From Perkinsus marinus ATCC 50983 (taxonomy: Eukaryota > Perkinsozoa > Perkinsida > Perkinsidae), in the NCBI RefSeq assembly GCF_000006405.1, contig NW_003213889.1, positions 342,229 to 406,228 on the forward strand: a stretch of 64,000 nucleotides of DNA, in the 5' to 3' direction. Of the stretch, positions 33,270-44,350 are shown piece by piece. Every line of letters starts with the position of its first letter. Positions within the stretch are counted from its first letter, which is position 1. The notes beneath the pieces were generated by a model. It ran no database searches. It saw only the letters and a program-made list of their open reading frames with translations, and was not told the origin of the DNA. A program made the position numbers and the translations under genes.

Positions 33270-34889
33270 TCACGTCACTGGGACTAATACGAGGCGTATG
33301 CTGTCATCCTCAGGCTTCATAGTCAACCTAAAGATACTCCTAGGGTGCTGTGCAAGATGTAGACTTTCCTCATCCGGGAGCTGCAGTTGGAAGTGTGTGA
33401 CGATAGCCGCAAGCATTATAGCAAGCTCAGCGATCGCCAACTGTCTACCCACGCAGACCCTGGGGCCAAAACCAAACGATAGCAGGTCAGTACCCTTCAG
33501 AAGGTCCTTATAGATAGCACTACTGGGATCAAGCCACTGATCTGGTTGAAATTCCGAGCCGTACGTGAGGACCATCGCCCCGTAGAGATTACAAACAATA
33601 ACACTACCCTTAGGTAGAGGTGAACCACACAAGAGCACACCAGGACGAGCCGTCTCTAGTACAAGAGTGTAGGCGGCAGGCCGTAGCCTGAGGACCTCCA
33701 TCACGCACGCATGCAAGTAGGGGAACTTAGTCTTATCCAAGACACTACCCGAGCCAGCTGCTAACTCCTGTCGGAGTTTGTCTTGCACTGTAGGGTATCT
33801 CGCCAAATACCAAAGCAGGTAACTCGCCGTACCAGCAGTAGTCTCGCTGCCCGCAGTGAGGAAGGTCAATAGATTGCCTTTAAGGCAGCCGCTGAGGGTA
33901 GGAGCTCCCGATAGGGTAAAGTGTTGGACTAGCGTCTGAAGAAGATCTTCCGGGATGGTGTCGTGACCAGAAGCAATAGCCATCTTCCGCCTAAGGATAC
34001 AGTCAGCCAGCATTCTACTGTTCCTGCCAGCTCGGGCGGTTATCTCGTCGTATATCCTCCATATCTTCTTGAAGGGCCATATCTTGCCCCAGGGGGCACG
34101 GTCACGGAGGAGCTGAGGCAGGTCCTTTTCGATAGCTACTCGGATGTCCTCTTGCACGGCGTCATTCGAGCCCTTCTGGAAGCCCAGATCACGGCCGAGG
34201 GTCAAACGGCATATCACATCCAGAGTCAGCTTATTGAGATCCTCCTGTATTGTGCCTACTAGACTAGGTACCCGGTTCGATCCCTGGGCCCTCCATTTTT
34301 CCATCATCTCTCTCACAGCCTCCTCAATTATCGGAGCAGCTTGCTCGTTGACCTTCTTATCGTTGAAGGCAGGCGCAGTGAGACGCCTCAGCTCCCGCCA
34401 CTCCTCCCCTTCAGCACTGAACAGGCCGTGAGCGCCAATACCATCAAAGGAGCGCTTCACCCGAAACCTCCTGATGAAGTCATGCGGACGGGCCTTAAGG
34501 ACTTGCTCTATCTCAGGGACGCCAGAGAGAACAGTAGCCTTCGAGAAGAGGTAGCGAAAAGAATATACAGGGCCATATTCCAACGCCCATTGGTTAAACT
34601 GCTCACCCTCCTTACCACGACGAAGCCGACTGAACATACCTTATGAGGAACAGTACGACGAACAAGTAACTCCAGAATGAGTAGTACCGAATATAGGCGG
34701 CCCTCTAGGGCCTTTGAAGGGGAGGTCCCTGCCAGCAGCATTGTACCACAGCCGATACAGTGCATAGCATACTCCTCCTATTGCCAGCACCCTTTTCACA
34801 GCAGCTACCCTATCCCATAAGGCATCAGGTAGTATAGACTTGAGCCACTCCCATGGCCCCTCTAGCGGACCGATAAGCAAAAGCACCAT
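33270..34889 (-). CDS. Cytochrome P450 monooxygenase
   Basis: Two exons (34688-34889 and 33270-34639, intron 48 nt) encode 523 residues. The N-terminus has a membrane anchor (residues about 38-52, VLAIGGVCYALYRLWY) followed by the proline-rich hinge PFKGPRGPPIFG, typical of ER P450s. The core has the I-helix AGSETTAGTASYLLW, the K-helix ExxR as EVLRLRP, and the heme loop FGFGPRVCVGRQLA with its cysteine ligand. All catalytic signatures are intact, so an active monooxygenase is likely. The substrate cannot be inferred; the order of motifs is general class II P450. The ATG at 34889 is the first methionine of the anchor exon. Confidence 0.95.
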
Positions 34890-35276
34890 TCTGAGAATAA
34901 CAATGGCCAAGTCCCTTTACGGGATACCCCTCTCAACAAGCTGTAGGTGACAACACAAGAAATGTATGGCGTCCGAGACCGTACGCTTAACCTTGGAGTA
35001 GTTGTTGAGTAGTATGTGGTTAACATATGCGCCGTGGGCCTCGTAATCCTCCTATAGTAAAATCGATCGAGAATGCAATGATTGTACGGCGTGTTAATGT
35101 CTACTGAACTGGCCTCAGCCTACGTAAAAAATCGGCAGCGCGGAAAATGTGATGATGCTGTAGCCCCGTTAAAGCCTCGACTGGCATCAACAATAATACT
35201 AGAGGAGATACACAGACGAGACCGTCATATGTTGCTTATCGGGCAGCAACGGTCCGTGACAGCACCTACGGCTACA
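34890..35276. other. Intergenic region, no gene recognised
   Basis: This is the spacer between the P450 start and the VIT stop, both on the minus strand. I see nothing in it. It likely holds the P450 promoter. Confidence 0.4.
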
Positions 35277-36846
35277 TCAGTGCACACCAGCCGCATCCAA
35301 GGCTCTCTGAATGAGGTCGCCCAACCAGTAACTGCACATAAGAGGAATCATACTAAGGAGAAGGAGGAGTATAGAGACACTGCTTACCTAGCGGCGGCAC
35401 TGAGAGCACCCTGCAGTAGCATGTACATGCCACCTTTGAGGGGATTCTGACTAACTACTTTGGATTTAACCACTCCAAGAACGAACAGTGTCAGCAGACT
35501 CGTGCATACGGTACCTATTGGGAGGGCCCGAGTGAAGGACACCGTGAGCATTCCAACGACACGTGTATCGATATGCAAGAGCAATAGGCTAACAAAGGCG
35601 TGGTATAAAAACCCAGTCGGTGATCGAATATTACCAAACTGGGCCGTTACGCTAACGAGCTGACTATAGGAACAACGTTCCACTAGGTCACGCGACATGT
35701 CGGCATCAAACGATGTCTTCATATACGCGGTATAATACACTATGAACTCGCCCAGCATACCCGCAAACGCGCCGGCTACTGGCAAATCCTTTATCAACAT
35801 TATAAGGAGGAGATAAGACAGGAGGGGGACCTAAAAGACGCTATGGAGGGAGATGCTGTGGTAGGGATACTACCGAACCGAAAATCATAAATGAGCAAAA
35901 CATGGCGAATCCTGATGCTGCAGCACTGTCTTCAGCGTCTACCGGGAACAACCCTGAGAAGTGGATGTTCGTGGGGGCAACTAGACCGATAAGTTCACCT
36001 AGTTCAGTGAGCATCATGTGCTCTATCCAAAACTCCTTGTATTTAGATAATGTCGTAGCCACTGTGATGGCATCATCCTTGCTTATACCACGCGTACGAT
36101 ACAGCTGTACCATCTCAGATATCTCCCCCTAAGGCACCATGAGTCCACCCCAACACCTACCACCACACCGACAAGATACCTCAGGATAGTTCTCGACCTC
36201 CCATTGCTCTCTATTCTGTTCCTTCACAGCAACATCAGTTTCGGCTTTAGCCGATACATACCTGAGCTTGGCGATAATAACGGAGCATGCCGTCCCAGTG
36301 CTCGTCGGTATTACTCGCCAAAGCCCATTCCAAATGCCCCAGCAACCAGGTTACCTACGCCTACAGCAACCATGTGGGCCAGAGTGAGCTGGGCTCCAAC
36401 AGAGCCAGCGATGAGAGCAAACATTGTACCTGATACCGTAACAGGGTGAATGTTGCCGCCAATACTAGTAGAATTACTTATTCCATCGAGTCCTCCAAAG
36501 ACCATGGGCTTGACATAGCGATTACCCGATGCTGTTGGCTCGTTGTGGTCGGCCATTTTAGCCAACAGCTCGTCCCTGAGCAAAGGCAGCAGCATCATCA
36601 TAAGGTCTACAGGCAACCCCAATAGGAACCCTACGACATCTCAGATGTGAACATCTCATGAGCATTACGACTAGCTGCTGGATTCATATCTTCAAACGCT
36701 TGTCGTGCATCTAGCAAACAATGGTGAGAGTCATAACACGGATAAGGCGGTTTCTTACTGTTCACCCTAGTGTCCGTCAGTGCTTGGTAAGACACCTGGG
36801 ATGACTGCTGATGAGGGGTCCCTGTTGTTGATCCATTATCTAACAT
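35277..36846 (-). CDS. Vacuolar iron transporter (VIT/CCC1 family)
   Basis: Six exons (36635-36846, 36315-36575, 36180-36261, 35874-36128, 35388-35830, 35277-35331) encode 435 residues with consistent phases. VIT proteins move Fe2+ (and Mn2+) from cytosol into vacuole-like stores. Family signs: FGGLDGI at the start of the first span, GFGEYVSAKAETDVAVKEQN with the metal-binding glutamates, then EISEMVQLYRTRGISKDDA, and SFMIFGSVPLLSYLL. The C-terminus closes with GALSAAASYWLGDLIQRA. An extra stretch of about 50 residues (35530-35690) separates the fourth and fifth spans and might hide one more intron. The N-terminal 70 residues are soluble and polar. Introns are 43-59 nt. Confidence 0.92.
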
Positions 36847-37374
36847 ATCTCTTAAAAGTTGACGTTATAGTTGACGTGAAACTAACTAAAGAAGAAGGAG
36901 AATATGAGATCGCGACCAGCCCAATTGAGAAGAGCAGATTGCCCCCTTGGGCACTCTAGGTTTCAACCTTTAAAACAACACAAGGCCTACTGTGATCACA
37001 GCGATAGTGAGCATATTCGCAGACATCAATAATACAGATAGAAATGGTATCAATAGCTATTCCACCACCACCACCTAAACTGGGCAAATAATAACGAGGA
37101 GAAGGACTAGCCGTTAGCGCTAGACGACCGCAACAACCACAACAACAACAACCATGCCACCAGCCGTGAAGACTGTACGGCAAAACCAAGAGAAGAGGAG
37201 GATGCAACAACTACATACAATGAGATATACGTAAAGCAAACGGCCCAGCAGTAGTGGAGATAGTAGTAATAGCGGCAGGACAACTGAAGACAACAACAAC
37301 AAAGTCCATACCAAATTTCCGAAACTTATCTCATTCAGAAAAGGGACGAGTTATAATACTAGTCGTATAACAAC
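36847..37374. other. Intergenic region, no gene recognised
   Basis: This spacer lies upstream of VIT and downstream of the BDP1-like gene. It contains CAACAA-rich low-complexity runs that open hydrophobic minus-strand frames. I treat those as chance. Confidence 0.4.
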
Positions 37375-38735
37375 CTATCCTAGGAGCTCCAGCAAAGGGT
37401 TGTCGTCCCCCATAGGAGGGAGAGGAGTCCCAGTAAAACCAAGATCAGCATCGTAGGGTTCTCGACTATCGCTGATGAGTGCAGCAGGATCCTCTGGGGG
37501 CTCGATAGGGCCATGGTCCTTCACAAAGGCTTCACTAAATATCATACGAACGAATACATACGCCGACACGAGGTTGGGTATTATTACGTGGTGATAGCCT
37601 TCTTGGAATTGCAGGCCGCGGCGAACCGGACAGGATTCCGCTTGCTTTCGTTCTTCATCTTAGTATTCAGCTGAGACGACGTCCTTGTTGAGCCAAAAAC
37701 CGTAGAGATCATCATCAAATCCGGACCATACCTGACATGAGATGTGTAGAAGGTGTGGTATGACATCTGCCCACATCGACAGAGCCTCATAAAACTTGTC
37801 GGTCTCCTTATCCGACCAAGCGCTACGATGAGTCCTCTTGTATGCATCTTTGTATTCACACCGTCCTGATTCGTCCTAAAAATAATAAATAACAGCTCAG
37901 AAGCTACCACTCCTTTTATCACTGTCGTTGTCATCATATTGAGCTCTCCGAATATGTCACCAGTCGACCCAGAGTCATCCTGCTGTAAAACAATATTACC
38001 ACTCTCATCGAACTTCAGTTGTTGCTGAACCACACCATCACCAGCAGTAGGGGAGGGGCTCGAGGTACTCATAACCTTGTCGAAGCTAACCATACCAAAG
38101 AGATCGCCAAAGGCCCCATCGAGAGGCGTTAGATCGTCGGCTTGAGTAGCCGGAGTCTTCGGGGATTCACCATCATTCTTGCCCTTCTTCTCCTTTTCCT
38201 CAGCTGTATCCTGTGCAACTACCCGGTTAATTAAGTCCACAATAGTACCGTCACCACTCTGGCTAGGAGTAGACCCATGGCCCTTGGCACTCCTCTTAGA
38301 TGGAGGGTTCTCTACACCAAGCTCCGTCCTAACTCGCTTTGCAATACGACGACTGATTTGTGTCGAAGTCAACGGCTTGTCGGCTTTCTTCTTCTTCCGG
38401 CCACCTCTCCGGCGTTTATTGCCAACCTCACTACCACTCTCCCCAGGAGTGCTCGGGGAGGGTGGCAACAGCACGATCTCGGTCATACCATGGCTTGGCA
38501 CCACGTCAGTGTTGGTGCTCAGAGGGGATGGGTCCCCACAGATAGACGGCACATGTGCATTAGAAAAAACGTCCGCGATGGGGTCGATACCCGCATCATG
38601 AGCCCGAGGCACCACCACACAAGAGGTAGTAGGACTGTCGTCAACTTGCTGGTTGGGACTAGCAATATCATCAACCATTACAGTGTGGGCGACAGGTCCA
38701 TCAGACACCTCTCCGCCCATACCAATGGTCATCAT
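37375..38735 (-). CDS. BDP1: BDP1-like TFIIIB subunit with SANT domain
   Basis: Four exons (37923-38735, 37775-37875, 37588-37731, 37375-37534) encode 405 residues. BDP1 is the B'' subunit of TFIIIB, which positions RNA polymerase III at tRNA and 5S genes. The N-terminal 180 residues are disordered with a basic cluster (GNKRRRGGRKKKKADKP). The key region, only visible after splicing, is YKDAYKRTHRSAWSDKETD, then KFYEALSMYGPDLMMIS and RTSSQLNTKMKNESKRNP. This matches the BDP1 SANT domain, including the preceding DESGNIV segment. The C-terminus is acidic. At 405 residues it is short for the family but keeps the part needed for TBP-DNA binding. Introns are 43-53 nt. The family call is from motif order only. 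Confidence 0.8.
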
Positions 38736-39202
38736 TAAAATGCCTCAAAAAAGTGCCACCTGTCAACAGGACAAATCCGACACAAAATCTGTCCCCATCA
38801 TTTTCCCAACTCTCCTGGCAGACAACCGCCAGTTGAAATATCGCTCGCACCTATCCCACCATAGCGGAGTCCGACGACCTACACAAAACCTGTCCCCTTG
38901 AAGTATCTACTCCACGGTTGCGAACAACACGACAACTGTCCCACTACTTATGATACGAAATGCTCGACACAGTAGATGAGGAACTAGCCCCACCTCCAAT
39001 GCAGAAACGTAGCCGTTGATCCGCGTCCATAGAATGATCACTCTTAACGTTTTCTACTCTGATTTCTTCTCCTCGTGCTTCCCACACTCGTGGTGGTGAC
39101 AACAACCCTAAAATGTGACCAGGTCCTTCCTACCATATCAACAACGCCAACAGCGACTCAAGACTTGAGAAAAGAACAATAAAAACTCACTTCTCACGGG
39201 AC
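38736..39202. other. Intergenic region, no gene recognised
   Basis: This spacer lies between the BDP1-like start and the proposed end of the ThrRS gene. I see no gene in it. Confidence 0.4.
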
Positions 39203-42200
39203 TCAAAACAAAGAGATACCAATCACAGCCATAGGAATATATACTAGGAGCATATATAAGAAGCACGCGAGAACTATCAGCATCGCCCCGATATCGATAT
39301 AGGTAGACACTGTCATAGTCGACGACGATTCGCCACCAACACTACTGCCTTTGGACGAGGTAACACGAGATGATTTGGACTCGTCCGGGCAGGAAGTTAA
39401 CTTAGCGTCAACATGGTCTACTGCAGTAGAAGAGGAAGGGGAAGAGCAGCAGTGAAAGGCAGAATCATCCTAACGACGACCACGCTACACTGATGACTTC
39501 GAGGAAATTATTATTCAATTATTGACCATACCACACCATTCCCAATTCTCACCTCATCGTTCTTCAATGGTTCCGGCAACTTGGCCAGGACCTCAGGCAG
39601 ACGCCCCATAAAGGGCTGAATAGTATGAAGGTCATCCGAGTTCACTTCCGACCCCTTCTCGAACATATCAAACATCTCCCTGATGCCGAACGTACCCAAC
39701 GGCCTCGCCTAACAACCACCACAACAATAACAACAACGTTTCAATTCCTTATGAAGTGTCCCAACTCACCGTATCACGCTTCCGTAGAGTGACAGTGAGA
39801 TCGTTCTGCTCCTTTTCACCAACAACAGCAATGTAGTTGAAGGCAGCTACCTGAGCCTCGCGAACCTTCTTGTTCATGGTCCTCGTCGAGAGATCGGCAT
39901 CAGCCTCATACCCCAAACGGACCAACTGCTTACGCACGTAGCTGAGATCACACAGGGGAATAACCCATACTACATGCACTTACGGACCCTTACTCAGCAT
40001 AGTCACTGTACTTGTCACTAACAGGTACGACCATGACCTGCCTAGGTGAGAGCCAGAAGGGCCACTTGCCACCGAAATGCTCCGTCAAAATAGCAGTGCA
40101 CCTCTCTATCGAACCGAGAATAGCACGATGGATCATAACAGGACGTTCGAAACCTACACAACATGGTGAATACACCAACAACAACTATCACGTCGAGGTA
40201 ACTCACCGTGTCTGAGTTCACCCAGAGTGATCTCGTCAGCCTTGGCCTTGCTTCCAACGTTCTCAACAGCAGCAGAGCTTTGAGTACTACCCTTCTGCTG
40301 GTCGTTAACAGGACTGTTAGCGGCCTCTGATGCTGCATGGGCATCACCACTCTCCTCCGTCTCGGCAATGCGGTATTGCAAGTTGAATCTAAATATGATA
40401 ACATCCAGTCACCGGGGATCGAACCCAGGACCACCTGATGGGCAAGTTGAAATCAAGCTGAATGGTGCCGCACTGGTGATAGCGGTTCAGAGCGTCACGA
40501 AGGCGGATATCGATCTTAGGACCATAGAAAGCACCTACGACTCACAGTAGACTATGCAACCCACAACAAAGTAGTACCATCGCCAGGGTTCAAATCATAG
40601 TCAATACCGCAAGCCTCAAGGGCGTTCTTGAGGCCGCTCTCCGCGGTGTCCCAGATGGCTCGAGAGCCAATCGCCTTCTTCGGCCGAGTCGACAGGCACA
40701 CCTAAGAAGATGACAATGTGAGTGGGCCAGGGACGACGACTGCATACCGAGAAGTCAAATCCAAAGGTATTGTAGACGAACTTGAGGAACTCGAGGGCAT
40801 GAACAATCTCATCCTGGACCTGCACGTGAAGGGCCAGTGACCATCTCTAGAGGGGTCTAGTCTCACCTGGTCAGGACGGCAGAAAATATGAGCATCATCC
40901 TGCTGGAACCTTCTGACACGGGTGAGGCCGGAGAGGGTACCCGATAGCTCGTTACGATGGAGTACACCAAAGTCGGCCATACGGATAGGGAGCTCCTTAT
41001 AAGAGCGGACCTGATACAATGATGATGTGACGAAATGATGGTATGGCGGCAACCAGCACTACCTTCTGGTCAAATATCATACAGTGACCTGGACAATTCA
41101 TAGGCTTGAGGAACCACGTCTCACCCTCAATATTCATACTATACCTGAGAACAAAGCAGAGCCTATCTACATCTCGGCCCACGATACCGGACACACTCAC
41201 ATATTATCCTTGTAATTACCACAGTGACCAGACTGTTGGAAGAGGGCTTCACTGAAGATGTTGGGCGTGATGACCTGTCAAGGAAATCCCTAGGCCGTAA
41301 GGGATCAAACAAGAACTAACCTCATCAAATCCACGAAGTCGATACTCCCTACGTATGAAGTCAACAAGCTTGTTGTATATAACAGCACCGTGGCTGGTCC
41401 AGAAGCAGGAACCAGGCGACATGGTAGGATGGAAGAAGAACAGGTCCTGAACAGCAACAACAACCGAGCAGTTAACGCCACTTCTAACGACATCACTCAA
41501 GATCAATGCTCACCTGCTTCTTGCCAATAAGCCTATGGTCTCTCTTCATAGCCTCCTCAACATTCCTCTTATATTCCTTCAGCATCTTCTCAGTGGGGAA
41601 CGATATAGCGTAAACACGTTGTAGAGAATCGTTCTCAGCCTACAGTACTAAAACCATCGAACCCAGCAACAGCCAAGGGTACTACTACTACTACTAGCAC
41701 TACTACTACTACCTTTCCTAGCCAGTAAGCCTGAGAGTTTTTGTTAACCCAGAAGGCCTTGGCGATTCCAGTACGAGGAAGATGAGGACCACGACAAAGA
41801 TCGACCAGAGACCCGATACGGTAGACCGAAGTCAGCGATCCATCCGGAACCTAACAGGCCCTCAGGCATCCATACTCTTCAGCCAGTCCTCACCTTACCT
41901 TAGTAGAAATGAGTTGAAGCTTGAAGGGATTATAAGCAAAGAGCTCCAATGCTTCCTCCTTGGTGACGACAAGCCTTTGGAACTGATGACGACCACCAAT
42001 AGAGAACAGACTCCCCCAAAACAGAGTAGTGCCTTCTGATCACTCTTAACAATCGAGTCAATGCGCTTCTCGATCTTTTCGTAATCATTTGGGCCCAACT
42101 TGAGGTTGCCAAAGAATCCATCATAGTAGAAACCGTTCTCGAGAGGGGGTCCTAAGGACGTGGTAAATATAAGAACTTTACTCTAGTGAAGCTTACCAAT

Positions 42201-43105
42201 GGTCAGATAGCAGCCATACTCCTGCTCCATAGCCTCGCCAAGAATGTGCGCGCTGGAGTGCCAGAAAGTATCTTTACCTTCGGGGGAGTCGAACTTGAGG
42301 AGTTCTAGTTTACATGAACCCTCCAGAGGTCTCGATAGATCCCATACGGTCTAGCAATACAATTCACTAATAGAACACCACCTAGGTGAGTCCTTACTTC
42401 CTTCTGCCATGCCTTCACCGTATTAACGTGAGCCTCCTCCTCATCATCAGATCCCTCATCACCAGCATCAGAGCCAACATCAGATTCATCATCAGCAGCA
42501 ACAACCTGAGCTATAGCCTTGCTCCATCCGGATATACAGGAGCCTTACCTGGTCCATACTGTCAACAGGCTCAGTGTAGAGGATCTTTGCGGCCACCACG
42601 GAGTTGGCCAAACCCTTTGATATGCCAATAGCGATGTCCAAAGGGGTGGTCTCGAACTTACGACCCTCTTTCTGAGTGCCATCAGGCAATACGATGGTGA
42701 TGGGGTCCTTGGGGAGCGCGGCAAGACGCTCTTCTTGAGCGGCATAGAGCTTATCAAAAAGCTCCGTGGTCTCCTTAAGGTAAGGTGCCTACACATCCGG
42801 ACCTACTTTGTATCTTACAAGCTCAACCTCAAGATATTCCGCTCCTCAATGCAAATCATAACGTGCAGCACCACCACGGCTTAACTTACTGTAGCATTAG
42901 GATATATCTTGAAGTCGCCTTCGAATCTGCCGGTCTCACCGAGCCTAGCTCCCTTGCCTTGATATGTCTTTGTCCTAGTACCGTACATTATGTTGTTATT
43001 ACTAGCAGTAGTGGTAAAGTAGTTGGTAGTAGACAAAGCGCGTCGAAACGCTAGTATAAAGGAGAAACGGAGAAGGAAAAATGTCAACTTCAGCGACAAG
43101 GCCAT
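39203..43105 (-). CDS. TARS: Threonyl-tRNA synthetase, 20 exons
   Basis: It charges tRNA-Thr. The exons, phases agreeing, are 42890-43105, 42549-42788, 42398-42505, 42197-42350, 42033-42151, 41899-41982, 41713-41850, 41514-41639, 41321-41446, 41201-41274, 41063-41144, 40867-41010, 40748-40819, 40578-40701, 40435-40534, 40207-40388, 39994-40153, 39770-39941, 39553-39708 and a possible last exon 39203-39469. Domains: TGS (residues about 100-150), editing HSSAH and CRGPH, zinc MNCPGHC, motif 2 [16 protein letters not shown], motif 3 GSIER, anticodon-binding C-domain. Extras: a 39-residue hydrophobic/basic N-terminal extension before a second ATG at 42988, an acidic 36-residue insert (exon 3) and a roughly 50-residue insert in exon 16. 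The intron at 41983-42032 is GC-AG. The last exon would add a membrane-type tail; otherwise the protein stops at 39511. Confidence 0.96.
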
Positions 43106-43127
43106 CGCCCAACCCCACAATGCTCCA

Positions 43128-44000
43128 TCATGACGCAGAAGGTCCAACACTCACTACTCGACGAACATCCGGCTTGTGAGTTAGCGCGCGCCATAGTGAT
43201 CGATATTCTGCACCCTTTGGAGTGGGCATTAACCTCGAGTCATGTAGGCTCTGTGTCCGCTTATAGTCGATCCCGAAGGATTCCTAGAGTCGGTAAAACA
43301 TAGTATTAGAGAGAGAGGGTATGGTGTATCGTAGCTTACTTCAAAATGGCCCTTCGGAAGGTTGCGATGATGGACCATCACCGCTCCTTCCGCAGGGCCA
43401 TTCGGACGTAACAAAAGCATTAAGTAATGACCACATACCTAGTATTTCGCATGTAGACTAATGTAGGCAACCAAAAGATGGTAACGAATCGATTTTATTC
43501 TGTTGAACGCCCGATAGTCTCTAATAACACCTTCAAGTAGGCGAACACCGTACAGTACAGACTGCATGGATGCTTCGAACATCATAGACACTCCTAACAA
43601 ACATTGGGTTTATGATAGGCCGTGTGTTACAGGGCAAGTGGAATATCTTGACTTCTCGGCACTAGTCTACGGTTACTCTCTGAGGCTCCAAAGCTTTGGT
43701 GCTCATCAACCACTATGATGATGTCCGCCTGCAAGTGGCAGGGCTCCATATACTCGATGAAACGCTGGGGGCGTCATCAACGTAGAATTTCTCCTCATAT
43801 TTCCCAGAAAGGAAACGCAGTTTGACATTGATCTCAAACCCCGTCCGCAGTCTCGACAACAGATTATTGAAATCACCACAGCGGGAAATTGGAGGACAGT
43901 GCAATGGGAAAATGCTGTAGATTGCGTTGTAATCTCAACGCGCGTTCGGTGCTGTGGGAGCTACTGGACCTATAACATCGGAGGAGCTCCTTGAGAAAAG
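43128..44000 (-). CDS. Uncharacterised spliced gene just upstream of ThrRS
   Basis: Several minus-strand exons look coding. The last reads ESFGIDYKRTQSLHDSRLMP and continues to a TGA at 43128, only 22 bp before the ThrRS ATG. Before it are NGPAEGAVMVHHRNLPKGHF, then DYRAFNRIKSIRYHLLVAYI, and further up CGDFNNLLSRLRTGFEINVK with ADIIIVVDEHQSFGAS in a shifted frame. The frame change near 43765 is either a very small intron or a lesion. I do not recognise a family. A reverse-transcriptase-like DYRAFN word is present, but the rest does not fit. Confidence 0.4.
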
Positions 44001-44275
44001 AGAAGTCCTTCACGAAGAACAGATCCTCCAGAATCTAGGCTGTGTCCCCTAAGGTCTATTCTAGGTGTAAAGACCTAGGGCCTAGAAGGCATTGGGAGGG
44101 AGGCAAAAATCCTAAAGGGAGGAGCTCAGGAGCCATCGCCCGAGGAGCTGCTCCTCCCTCATAACACGCAGGCGAGCTTCCTTGATGACCTATACCCAGG
44201 AAGGTGATGAGCTTTCTTGAGGAGCTTGAGGGCAGCTTAACCTTAGTTGAAATGCTGTTTACACATCAAAACGAA

Positions 44276-44350
44276 GAGTTTTCGAGCCTGAGGATCGAAC
44301 CTCACGATGTGTAGCGCTACATGGGATTAACCATTCTCCCATAGTTCACG
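44276..44350 (-). pseudogene. tRNA-like fragment (D-arm and T-arm only)
   Basis: On the minus strand a D-arm-like hairpin (GGGA...TCCC around GAATGGTTAA) is followed by a T-arm-like hairpin with the B-box word GGTTCGATCC. No acceptor stem pairs and the anticodon arm does not form a 7-nt loop. This is either a decayed tRNA or a chance resemblance. Confidence 0.3.

Noticed and set aside
34255-34300. B-box-like word GGTTCGATCCC in the P450 gene
   Set aside because: It lies in well-conserved P450 coding sequence and has no other tRNA feature.
36956-37314. Minus-strand hydrophobic frames rich in Leu and Val
   Set aside because: They arise from CAACAA/GTAGTAG low-complexity sequence and have no start context or family likeness.
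43430-43560. Reverse-transcriptase-like word DYRAFN
   Set aside because: No further RT motifs, no integrase, protease or LTR nearby; one short word is not enough.
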